Positions 35,901 through 45,986 of a stretch of 64,000 nt of DNA are shown here, piece by piece. How positions within the stretch are numbered: position 1 is the stretch's first letter; every line of letters starts with the position of its first letter. The notes beneath the pieces are model-generated. The model saw only the letters and a program-made list of their open reading frames with translations. It had not been told where the DNA came from and searched no databases. Source of the DNA: Umbilicaria muhlenbergii (Eukaryota; Ascomycota; Lecanoromycetes; Umbilicariales; Umbilicariaceae); assembly GCA_000611775.1 (NCBI GenBank), contig KK106981.1, positions 9,585,973 through 9,649,972 on the forward strand, read 5' to 3'. A program made the translations under genes and the position numbers.

Positions 35901-38600
35901 TGTATCTGCATCGATCTCCTGCCGAACCGGCTTTATGTCATTGACCTGCTATTTGTTCCTCATGTTTTTCTTCAGCACCAGTAAGCGGGAGACCGTATCT
36001 TTTGGTGAGAATTAACGTGTTCGAGCTTTATCAACATCTCAGTTTCCGTTCGGGGGTCCCAGACAAAATTGCGGTTCGACGGCATCTTTGGAACCATTGA
36101 AAATGACCAAATAAGATTGAGAGTTTGTCCCTGGGACGTACGTGGCGAACTGCAGCCGTGAGATCTCGACCTGGTTGAAATGGGAAATCGGTGTTCCGCG
36201 GAAGCCAGACTCTTCGCTGACTGAAGAGATCGGGAAGACGGAAATGACGGGCTCTGGAGCTGTTGGCTATACATGCCCGAACCCAGCCATCTTCAAAGTC
36301 AAGCACAGTTGTAGACTTACACCGCGTGGTCCATTTTAGTCTTCATAATGTACTTATACTCAATTATGCGTTCTGATGGTCTGGCAGATCTCTGTAACCG
36401 TCCATACATCTTGCAATCTTAGACGCGCGAGCCTCCTCACAGAAGTCGGCTGCATTGTAAAGCAGAACACGATCGATAGTTCGCTATATGAACATCGGCA
36501 TTGCATTAAAAGAGAGGACAGACAGCTTTCACTCAGTGTTGCAAACAGGAGCGGTAAATGTAGCGCCGTCGTACTTTGTTAGGTAATGTTCCCAGGGTGT
36601 TGCAAAAGAGAACCAGGTCGTCCTTTAGGTCGTCCTTTAGGTTCTTCTCTGATGTTCCTGATTGCTGTGTTGCGTTGGACCGCTTCTCCCGCGTGGCAGT
36701 GTTTGGGCCCACTCTATGTTCTAATAAACTCGTGTTCCATCTGCACTTTGCAGTGCCCAGATCTGTACTTTCGTAACATTTCCGAACGTTTTGCCCTCAC
36801 ACCTCGCACTTGACCAGCCGGTCATATCGCCTTACTCTGACTTGGTTACAGGTGCGATTGCAAGTTTCGGGGTGAGGCTAGACGCTCTTGTAGTGGCAGC
36901 CAGCAGTCTACTTTCTTCCCGTCCTTTGGCCTGCTCTGTGATTTTCTTGCAAAGATTCTTCGACCACTTGCGCTTGTTCTTCACCGTTTCGCCGTGATTG
37001 CACAGTATCCTCTCTCATGATCGGTAAGACTGTCTTCTATGCAGTGATGCCAGCGGTCAGTTGGATCCCGCTGGACGTCGCTACGCACAGATCGATCATC
37101 CGACTTAGCCCCTATACCTTGCACATATCGACAAACAAGGATCGAAAAGCCATGCGTGATTATCTAGAATGACTGCAGTCATCTTTCCTGTCGTGGCGAG
37201 CTCTTTTACTTCTCAAAAGCAGTGAGTGACGACTCCTCCCTGTCTGACTTCCGGATTCCATCTTTCCACAACAAAGTGGTACTCTGTTCTCTTCACCTGT
37301 TATTTGGTAATCCCGGGGCTGTTGCGGATCCGTTCCTTCCGTCTTTGAAGCTTTGCATAGTGTGTGTTTGAGAAAACGAATCTCTGCAAAGCTCGTTTTG
37401 TATCTGTATTCGTCCTTTCCTTGACCTTAAGTCCGAAGATATAGTCTGGTTTTGTACTGAAAAAAGACGGTTAGTTTGGTTACTTTTATTAAACTTGCAA
37501 CAATACTCGCTCTCTATGTATTGATAATAACGAAAGTAGGGACGACGGAGGCGTTGAGATCTTCGGAGATGATGCAGCTGTTCCAAAAAGAGGTTAAGAA
37601 TTTTCCCAGTCACCTACTTTCTACCCCTTTGATCATTGCACTGTCTCATTAATGATTCGCTAATGGATTTAGCATAGGTTCTGGAGTTCTTGTGCTTGAC
37701 AAAGTGAGAGGTTTCAACGCCTGCTTGCAGATAGCTTTGGCCTACCCAAGAAATCGGTCTCGAGCGTCGCGATTTAGTCCGCCATTGCAGTAGTGATACA
37801 GTTGAAAGGCGTCCCAGTTGGAATCACTTGCACGCAACAGACCCAAGCTCCTTGAGTAGGGTTAGCGTCTCAGGTAAAAGCTCACTTCCAGGCGAGCTTC
37901 ATCAATATCTACTTGGTCTCAGCTGAGAGAGGGCGCCTTTGTGACGTTCGCCTCTTGCCCTCTTATTTGATGGGTAATAATATCCCCCAATCAATACTTT
38001 TGTACCTATTGTAGCAACCTTTTGCCGTGACGCAGACAAACTTACACTGATCAGAGACTCTTTTTCAAGTAGCGGTATCGGCGTCTGAGGTCTGTCGATT
38101 GTGCTTCTAGTAGACCTAGGTCAGTCTTTGAGAACTTTCTTCCTCTCTTGTTCAGCTTAGTGTCTCTGGAAGCATGATTTAGCCCTCAACCACAAGGTTC
38201 ACTGTTTGTATTATGTTTTCCATTTGCCTCCCGTAGCCAGTTTACCACCAGGCCTGCGGCAGTAGATTTGCACCTGAGGTGTGAGTGTGCCGTAGGCCTA
38301 GCGTTAACACAAGGACATTTGATCCCGACCTTATTCCCCGAAAGACAAACTGCGTCGTCCGGTTGAGCGCTATTAACGGCGTCTTGAATAATTTGATGCT
38401 GTCATGCACTTATGGAACCCGTTGGTTTCATCAAGCAAGTCCACATGTGTGAGGTTCATTATCCCTTTGTTCATCGGTTTTGCATCACGATACTGGCCAT
38501 GCGTATGAAAAGCCTTAATACAACCAGCTTCAGACTGTGACACCTAGAAAGAGAATTATTAGATGCCTGAATTGATTTAGAAGTAGCGCGCTTACTCTGA

Positions 38601-38832
38601 TAGTGCAACCCCATGCTTGAATCTCCAGTGGTGCGCTGATAGCACTGGTAGCCACCAGAGTCCACGAGTAGCCAGTGTTCAAGTCAACATTCCAAATTAT
38701 ATGTGTTAAAGTCCTCTTCAAAATTAAGATCCTCCAGCGGTACTGCATAGCCACTTGAAAACTGTAGGTTCAATGCACTTTCCGAAACCCGAGAATCGAA
38801 AAACCCTGTCACAGCAAATGGGTTCTGATGTC
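38601..38832 (-). pseudogene. Exon-like stretch with one stop, followed by a good intron
   Basis: After a TTGACATCAG acceptor the frame reads NPFAVTGFFDSR...VPLEDLNFEEDF...WLLVDSGGYQCYQRTTGD with a single TGA. It ends at a GTAAGC donor. The matching acceptor (TTCTCTTTCTAG) ends at 38544, after which a separate open frame (VSQSEAGCIKAFHTHGQYRD onward) runs for about 55 codons. The two do not join in frame. The family is unknown. Confidence 0.3.
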
Positions 38833-39290
38833 AAGAGCTGATGGATGACTTGGATGTTTGAATTGTCTGCACAAAGGTGATAACCCACTAGTGACCAAAC
38901 TCACGTTCTGGACTCAACGGAGCAAGTAGTGGGTAGAAGAGTTGTGAAATGTAACTTCCCAAGCCTGACTTGATGGGCTTGGTCGAGTGATCGTATCAAA
39001 TGCGTCGTGCAAAGGTCCGGGCTGGTGATTCACACGTCCGCCTCTCTCAGACACCTGAAGATCTCTCCACCCCTTTTTCTCGCTAGAACCCCTGCCCCAA
39101 ACCCCTATCCAAAAATGACATCTGCATAGGATTCAAAGGGCCTATCATCATAAATTAATCATCATAAAATCAATGAGACAGAATACTTACAGTTCTTCAC
39201 CTTCAATGATCAGTGGCAGTTCACACATCCTTTCAACAAAATGTCATTCAACAAAAACTGACACTTCAAGAACAGCTCAGACAACACACA

Positions 39291-39791
39291 TCACACCTTC
39301 CTGCACAGTTCCTTCATGAGATCTCTGCCAGCCTGTGAAACATTAGTATCAAACGTCTAAGGGAATTGAGTGCGAAACCTACTGCAATCAATAAAGCCTT
39401 CATGTGACTTGAATGAACCACGCCCTCTGTATTCAATTTTTCATGGATTTCCCCTCCCGTTCCAGCCTGAAGGCGAACAATCGCCGGCTCTTGCAATAAC
39501 ATCATGTAATATTTAGAGCGAGCAGAGAAACACCACTGAGTGAGGCGCGCGACGTCAATACTGTCAGCCGTCAGGAATACCTGCGCAGGCCTTACGTCAG
39601 TGGTGAACAGCTCAGCCTCGCAGCGCTGCTGGAATGTGACTTCATCAACTACGCCTAGTTAGCTTGGGTTCCTACCATTACGCAACAGAACAACGGCGAG
39701 AAACAACCTCGCAACATTCGCAAAAGGCCTAGGCCTAGACAAAGGAAGGGAACTCACCGGCGTAGTAAATGCTCAGAGGTGGAATGGACAT
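39291..39791 (-). CDS. Hypothetical small protein, three exons
   Basis: Exons 39791-39758, 39648-39383 and 39332-39291 join in frame to 113 residues, starting MSIPPLSIYYAVDEVTFQQR and ending RDLMKELCRKV. Both introns look real: donor GTGAGT with a GCTAAC branch site and GCGTAG acceptor, and donor GTAGGT with a TACTAATG branch site and TTCACAG acceptor. The joined frame has no stop, unlike the surrounding DNA. I recognise no domain, signal peptide or membrane segment; the middle is mixed helical sequence. It may be a lineage-specific gene or the best-preserved piece of the decaying tract around it. Confidence 0.5.
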
Positions 39792-40608
39792 TATTGCTTA
39801 CGTTCTGCTTTCAGGCATCCAATATCGACATCTCAATGAATGGTACATGTGTTTTGTCTGCAGAGCACCAAGGTCGGACGATCATGTGTTGTGGTCGCTG
39901 GAAAGGTGATTATGTGCCTTGGATAGTGTTTCGTGAGCTTAAACGAACGGTGTCAGGCTGTGAAGGCAGTATTGAATAGTTTGTAGTATTAATGCAAAGG
40001 CCGCTTTCGTCAATTTTACGGAGAGCCAGAGCAGGTGCTCAAAATGCGTTCAATGTTGGTGCTGGCTCGAGCCTTCGACAATGTTCACCAGCCCTTGGTT
40101 TTCGGTACCGCGAGGTTTGGTTTTTTCATCGGTTCGTCGAGCGCCCTCGCCCGTATCTGGTCGCGCCAGTCTTTGGTTGCGTTGCAGTCGTCCTTGATTG
40201 CTTGCTTGGCCAGTTTTCTTGTCCGTTGTAAAGTTGTTAAAAGTCTTGTCTCTTACATGACTCATTTGATGGCACTGCTTCGTCTCCCTCTGAATGATTG
40301 AATGATGGCAGCGACTCGGTTCTCCTTATGCACGGCTTTCTTGTCAAGCTTCAAGTTATTCTCCTTGATGCAAAGTGTCGTTTCGCTAATCGGAAGCTCA
40401 ACTGCACGACGAATGCCGTCTTCTTGAACGCTGAGATGCAACTTTTGATCATACTGCCAAATTTCGTTCAGCCGTGCCGCAAAAACTGAAACACAATTAC
40501 AAGATCGCGTCTCAGCAAACAGAATTGCTCATGCATCTACTGGTGAAGTGTAGCCAATCGCTCAAGAATAACGCGGAGGCGAGGAAGATTTCTCAATTTG
40601 TAGTTTCA

Positions 40609-40755
40609 AAATCGTGGAAGTGGCGGTTCGAACTCTATCCTGTCAAGTCTACGGCTTGCTTCCAACCTCTCTTTCGCAGTGATCAATTTGTCGAAGCTCG
40701 TGGAGGCACGTCGAAGTTCGAAACTCAGCCTGCTGTTCTGAAGCTCCAAGTCGAC
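40609..40755 (-). pseudogene. Eroded coiled-coil-like coding stretch
   Basis: The minus strand reads VDLELQNSRLSFELRRASTS and then FDKLITAKERLEASRRLDRI before a TGA. After the stop, the same frame continues with protein-like sequence (RNLPRLRVILERLATLHQ) to a TAG, and then again. The heptad-like pattern suggests a coiled coil. I read it as a relic gene. Confidence 0.35.
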
Positions 40756-40994
40756 TCATCGGTCTCAAGTCTCTAGCTTTTATTAGTTAGGGCTAAGAAT
40801 TCGACTGCTGCATTCGGGCCGGTACTGTTCGTTCTTTAAGGTCGCTTTTGCAACTCTTCCTTATGCACACCTTACCGAGCATAACAGCCGAAGGATCTTG
40901 CAGTATCGACATGTAATCAATGGCGCGACATGAAGCGCATCAGTTGGCTAGAAGGCTAACATTGATTAATAAATCGTCCAGAAAACCGATCCTG

Positions 40995-41614
40995 TTATTG
41001 ATTTGATGTGGTGATATGGACTTCAGCTTCGCAAATTTCAATCCAGACATGAGCTCTAAGCTGTAGATTCACGTTTGCTGGTTGCAAAATGTAATTCTTC
41101 TCTCGTTGCCAATTAGGGCGAGTGTCCGACATTGCAGCCAACTCTTCAATCTGGATAATCTGCTTTTGGGTGGTGTGAATGTCACAGTCAAGCTGCCCCT
41201 TTTCAATTTCAAGTTTCTGCAACTCCGCGTGACGAGTTCTGACGATGACACAATGCTCTAAGAAGGCGCTGTGGCGATGTAATTCCTTTGCTGTTGTTGG
41301 CTTGTCGGCCTCGTTGATGCTTGAAGCAGATCTCCCTCGCCTGATATCTTGATAACAAGAACTCATAAGTGTTTCTTTCTCAAGAACAGCTTCTTATACT
41401 TCAGCTCATGATGAAGTTCTCTGAGCTATTGCTCTAAATCTGCCGGGTTCAATGCTGCTGATACGGCATGCATCGTTAGCCTATCACAGTCTGCAGGTGT
41501 AATCAACGCAAAGGGATTCGGGTACAGTACCTGGGTGGCTGTATAATACCGACATTGTGTTGCTTGAGGATGACTTCGATCACAAATGCATTCAGCAGCG
41601 GTAACAATTCGCAA
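40995..41614 (-). pseudogene. Coiled-coil-like reading frame, probably part of a decayed gene
   Basis: An ATG-initiated frame of 123 codons (41366-40995) reads HAELQKLEIEKGQLDCDIHT and QKQIIQIEELAAM, typical of a coiled coil. Just upstream, a frame from 41614 reads LITPADCDRLTMHA...ALNPADLEQ, a TAG, and then LRELHHELKYKKLFLRKKHL. The TAG could be a former CAG. The parts may come from one older gene. Alternatively, the 123-codon frame is a real small gene. Confidence 0.35.
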
Positions 41615-41811
41615 AAAGGCCGCTTCTGTCAGCCATCGCTTCTAGATTTTGGTGCGTTAAAAACACTAAAAGTCAAACGCAGAGACTCAGAATATGCCTC
41701 ATTACTGACGAACCATGCGTCGGGGCTTCTGTTGCAGCGAAGGCCTGAATCCTTGGCACGCGCTCTCATCAGCTGTACAGGAAATATCTTGACGTCGCTG
41801 TTGGGTTGAGC

Positions 41812-42030
41812 CTACCCTATCAACACGTGCATGGCGTCGCGAGGAGCTTCGGCGGTGGTGAGAGGGGCCATGAGAGGATCATCCTTCAGTTTCTGGAATC
41901 CATTCGCGGCTTGGGAGACTCGAGCCTTCGTCAGTCTCTGGGCTCTGTTCGTGGCTCGAGTGGCCAGACCCTTCTTCAGTTCTTTCAGTTCGTCCGCGCA
42001 GACAAACAGAATGATCCACGAGAAAGTCAT
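41812..42030 (-). CDS. Hypothetical short frame with coding-like codon use
   Basis: The frame from ATG 42030 encodes 72 residues (ADELKELKKGLATRATNRAQ...PLTTAEAPRDAMHVLIG). Most third codon positions are G or C, unlike the other two minus-strand frames. Upstream in the same frame it stays open and meets possible acceptors near 42070-42085, so it may be the last exon of a longer gene. No domain is recognised. Confidence 0.35.
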   Translation of the reverse strand: MTFSWIILFVCADELKELKKGLATRATNRAQRLTKARVSQAANGFQKLKDDPLMAPLTTAEAPRDAMHVLIG

Positions 42031-42535
42031 GTGCTGCCCATTGCCGGCCGTCTCGAGGATCGTCACTACTGAAAGTCTCTCTAGAGTACAAAGATGAGGA
42101 CATAATGGATGTTGCTGGACGAATATTGGATCCATCGGATTGTAGAACTATCACCAATAAGACCGTATACAAAGAGAATATATAACAAAGGAAAGATATG
42201 GCGTGGGTCAATATGTAAAGATTTGATGGCCAGACAGTTGGTGGGAAGAGAAAGGAAAAACGAAAACAGCGGCGTAAGGGCGGATATATAAAGTAGGGGA
42301 TGAAGCAGGCAGAAAGCACAGCAGGTGTGAATGGGGTCGTCCACTAAGATGTGAAGACCGGATGCGGCACTAGGTTGATAGTGAATCTAGGTAAGTATGC
42401 ACGAATTAGGATGTGAAAGCTCTATACTAGCTAGGAGTTAATGAACCGGCGGTTGAGACCGGGGGCCCCTCCGCCTCAACAGCAAGAAAAGATAGTCGTG
42501 ATCGTAAGGGCAGAAGCTGTAGAGTTCCTAGGCTT

Positions 42536-42703
42536 TTAGGAATACCGCATCCGACGGCCTCCGAAATTCTCGGGCGTTGTCTTCTCGACAAGGCCCCATG
42601 ATGACCACTGCCATTTATTCTGACCCTGCGCCTGTCCATCCGTTTTCACCCGTCTCTTCGCACCTGATACGCTCGGACGTTCGGCCGCTGGATCTTTCCA
42701 CAT
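42536..42703 (-). CDS. Hypothetical short frame near the epsilon-COP 3' end
   Basis: An ATG frame of 55 codons reads MWKDPAAERPSVSGAKRRVK...WQWSSWGLVEKTTPENFGG. The frame is also open for about 25 codons upstream of the ATG. It may be an exon of a gene shared with the frame at 41812-42030. I have only reading-frame appearance as evidence. Confidence 0.25.
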   Translation of the reverse strand: MWKDPAAERPSVSGAKRRVKTDGQAQGQNKWQWSSWGLVEKTTPENFGGRRMRYS

Positions 42704-42950
42704 TCTGATTGCTTCACTGGTTCCGCGCTGATGTATTGGGCCACTCGGAGGTGTGGTCTGTGTGGTCTTTACAAACGTGCATGGGATTTCGTCAGCTCAT
42801 AGCGTAAGATGTGCAAGGAGAATGCCAAGGCGTCATCATGGAATAGTTTTAATTCTTTGCACTTCTACCATAGATCCGCCGTAAACTGATGTCCCGAGTC
42901 CGACGCCTGCTCCCAGAACGCCTATGTTGCACCTTCACTTTTGATATGGC

Positions 42951-44022
42951 TTACGATGCTACTTTAGCCGCGTATTTTGTAGCTGCTTGATCGAACAGCG
43001 CATTCTTCTCCTCGAGATCCGCTAGGAAGGCATGGTCGGGGGCCGTGGATTGAAGTGAACTAGGAGGATTGTTTCAGCAGTAGAAACACAGGCGGGCTAA
43101 GGAGCTCCGGATGATAGACTTACGAGACAAGCTCCGACGAGTCTTTGCCAGTCAGGACATTGAGGACGATCGAGTTTGCAATTGCCTCCGAATCGTTAAC
43201 ATCCCGATGTACCGCCTGCTGCAGTGCAGCTTCGGCCTCCGGTAATCGCCCAAGATGCAGCTCGGCGACTGCTTGACCAACAAGGCTTTTCGTCGCTGAT
43301 GTTCCTGGTGCTTGAGCCATTTCTTCGAAGACGTAAAACGCTTGTTGATATTTCTCTCCTCCCACCCTCATCCCTACCCATGACTCGGCAATGTTCACTA
43401 GAAGACTATCCTGTGCCCACCGTCTTGCGGCTTGCACCTCTTTCAAGGCAAGGTCTGTCCGGTTCTGCTGAAGATGAATCTGCACAATCAAAGCTACACT
43501 AATATATAGTAACTGTTAGAAGCGCATCCAAGAACGTCAGACAGACAGGGTATTCCTACGCTTCCAGGTTGCCTTGATGCTTGGTCAACAGTGTCAGGGC
43601 TTCTTCGCTCTTTCCTGCAGCTTGCAGCACCGTACCACCAAGTATCTGAACGGTCGTGTTCTCTGGCGATGATGACACCATTTGTTCCACCTCGGATAAA
43701 GCATCGGAAGTATTCCCGATTGCGTAGTGCGCAAATGCCTTGACCGCTGCCAAGTCTGGCTCGTCGTCCTCTCCTTCAATGTCCGCAAGCACCTCCTCTG
43801 CTTGGCCGATAGCGATCTGTGCCCGGAGCTGGAGTACTCGCGCAGGTAGCGCATTGGAGGCGGAGAGTGAAGTGGTGTCGGAGTCCATCACAATTTGATA
43901 TTGGCCTTGGTGAAAAGCATTGTGCATGTTCAGCAGCTCTATGACGCAACTGTCAGCTTCGAAACACGCTGTACTTGCTTGAGAAAACGGGACTAACCTC
44001 CTTCTGCCGAAAAGGGATCCAT
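42951..44022 (-). CDS. Coatomer subunit epsilon (epsilon-COP)
   Basis: Exons 44022-43998, 43938-43560, 43498-43124 and 43059-42951 join to 295 residues, the normal length. The protein begins MDPFSAEGELLNMHNAFHQG and is built of TPR-like helical repeats: LQLRAQIAIGQ, DLAAVKAFAHYAIGNTSDAL, VALIVQIHLQQNRTDLALKE, SLLVNIAESWVG and KSLVGQAVAELHLGRLPEAE. It ends DHAFLADLEEKNALFDQAAT. Epsilon-COP stabilises alpha-COP in the COPI coat that drives Golgi-to-ER retrieval. All introns are 59-64 bp with clean GT-AG ends. It diverges from the PSD2-type gene, with a transposon between them. Confidence 0.93.
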
Positions 44023-44584
44023 GGCGACCTGCTTCTCAGCGACTACTAATGATGGTGACTTCAAGATCAATTGAATCCGGATGTAACGAGTACTCTGTAG
44101 CGTCAATCGGGAACTTGATGTGGCCTTTCACAGCCAGGGATGGCGCCCCGTGCACGCCCGAAAAAGGAAACCCCTGACCGATGCCGGGGCCAAAACGCGC
44201 CTAAAAGCTTATCTTCCAGGCCTCTGCAGTCCAAACAAGCTCGTGCCCAGCACCCAGGAGTGCCAGGTCCCCCAGCTTCATCCCCTCATTCCCACACCTA
44301 AGGTACGACGTAACTCAATGTCTGCCTCCCGGAGGCTGTGTACCTGGCACTTCCGCTTTCTTGCCACATTCCACTTTCTTGCCACATTTCTCCACGTGTA
44401 AAGATACGGCTCGGGAAGATACAGCTCGATAGTCAACACACCCACAGGGGACACAGCTGTGGCTTGGCTGAGCTGCGCCTTTTCCCGAGAGTGAGGTGGG
44501 ATTCGATACACATAAAGCGGGTCGCCAAGAACAGCTGACGAGGGGTGCGGCAAGGCTGGAAACTCGTCCGTTGATTGATAGGTA
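44023..44584. other. Epsilon-COP upstream region
   Basis: This is the promoter side of epsilon-COP up to the transposon edge. No gene is supported; the overlapping frames are short and without domains. Confidence 0.45.
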
Positions 44585-45808
44585 CGGAACCGTGCACCAA
44601 AAGTCATGACCAGACGCTAAAAACGCCACCTGCATGCCCCCCCTGCCTTAGACTTTATTCCTAATCGGGTAATACTTCATAAATCGAAAGAGTTTTATGT
44701 TTCAGATAGGTGAGTCAATTCAGCAGCTTTCTAAGCATACTAACATGCGTATAGGAACTGTACACCTTGACAGCAGCCTCCTCACTGTTGCTACTACTCT
44801 CACTGCTGCTGCCGCCGCCCTCACTGCCGCCGCCGGCCCCCCCCCACGTAGCAATCTCCCACTCTGTTTGAGCTGCTGCTTCATTCTCGTCGTTCACTCT
44901 TTTCATATATTCTATTGCTTCCTTCCTTGACTGAGCAGTCTCCTTCTCCCATATATGATATGGGCCTTTTTTATCGTATGAAAAACAGCCTCAAAACATG
45001 AATTCAGATGCCCCTTTTCACCTCCGCCTTGTGCAAGTCTTCTCATACCGTTCTTCAGCTGTTCTCCATACCCTAATCGCCCCCCGTCTGTGCCCTAATA
45101 TAACGCTGGTTTCATCGGTCCAAATGACTCGTTTCCAGTCTTCGAGAGTCCAATGTTGGACTGTTTGGGCGAAAAATAGACGGGCTTCTCACATGGCAGG
45201 TGTCAGGGCTGGCTTCCAGCTTGGTTTTCACTTGTGCATCTTGTTTTTGTGGAGAATTCGAAGAATCGACATAGGGGAAAGCTTGAATTCAGCTTCAAGT
45301 TCAGCGGTAGACATCTCCCTGCCATAACAGTCCTTCTTAACCCTATTCAGGACTGCTTCTTCCTTGTCAGAAGTTACCATTTTGAGACGGCCAGAACAAG
45401 GAGCGTCTGCAACATATTCAGTCAATATTATCTTTGATTTCTCTGGATTGTAGCTTCTCTCTTGAGCAGTCTTCTTCAGGTGATTTACAGAACATATAGA
45501 CAAGCCTGTCAAGTCTGCAACAATCTTTGTAGGGGCTCCATACTCTGCTAGGGCAAGGGCTTGAACTCTGGTCCCTGGATCATGTGATTTGACTACCATA
45601 TTGCTGGATATTGAGTATTCTAACTGACTACGAAGTCTACTACTAAAGGAAGATATTCGAAGGCTCCCCTTTTCCTCACTGCCTTTTCAGGGCGAGAATC
45701 TACCCCCTGCCCTACCCCTGCCCTACCCCTGCCCTACTCCCTGCCATACCCCTGTATGTGGCGCATGCACGAAAAGGCGCTAGTCATGACTTTTGGTGCA
45801 CGGTTCCG
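44585..45808 (-). mobile_element. Defective Tc1/mariner-type DNA transposon
   Basis: The element is 1,224 bp. Its terminal inverted repeats begin CGGAACCGTGCACCAAAAGT and match for about 27 bases exactly, then with gaps for about 20 more. A TA duplication flanks it (44583-44584 and 45809-45810). The minus strand carries a decayed transposase: an N-terminal helix-turn-helix frame, then a DDE-domain stretch with WTLEDWKRVIWTDET and EKETAQSRKEAIEYMKR. The region with the second and third catalytic acids is missing and replaced by Gly/Ser-rich low-complexity sequence. TGA codons stand where Trp is expected. A CCCTGCCCTAC tandem repeat lies near the right end (45700-45745). It cannot be autonomous. 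Confidence 0.85.
45228..45599 (-). pseudogene. N-terminal fragment of Tc1/mariner-like transposase
   Basis: This 123-codon frame starts at ATG 45599 and holds two helix-turn-helix-like parts: GAPTKIVADLTGLSICSVNH and MSTAELEAEFKLSPMSILRI. That is the DNA-binding half of a Tc1-type transposase. The catalytic half continues downstream on the minus strand but is broken by stops and an internal deletion. Confidence 0.8.
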
Positions 45809-45986
45809 TAGGCACGCCGCACCGAGCTACATCTCTAGGGTGTTCGGGACTGGCCACCTCACGGTGATGGTGCCCGCCCCAATCATCCTCCTATCTTGAT
45901 ATATTACTGGAAAAGCCTGCCCTCACCTCTTGTATCTTGCAACGAGGCAATGCACTAGATCACCTCGGATCACAACATTCTGCACC

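Larger units (their letters stand above)
33921..39290. other. Gene-poor tract with eroded exon-like stretches
   Basis: No intact recognised gene is present. Several minus-strand segments read like protein for 40-80 codons and then meet stops or lose frame (listed separately). Plus-strand frames such as 34309-34503 start at GTG or are short. There is no reverse transcriptase, transposase or long repeat that would mark a standard element. I read it as old, decayed coding DNA of unknown origin, but low-expression non-coding transcripts remain possible. Confidence 0.4.
39792..42950. other. Gene-poor tract between the small gene and epsilon-COP
   Basis: This interval contains minus-strand relics and short open frames (listed separately) but no recognised gene. 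Plus-strand frames such as 39992-40301 and 41555-41809 overlap the relics and look like shadows. Confidence 0.4.
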
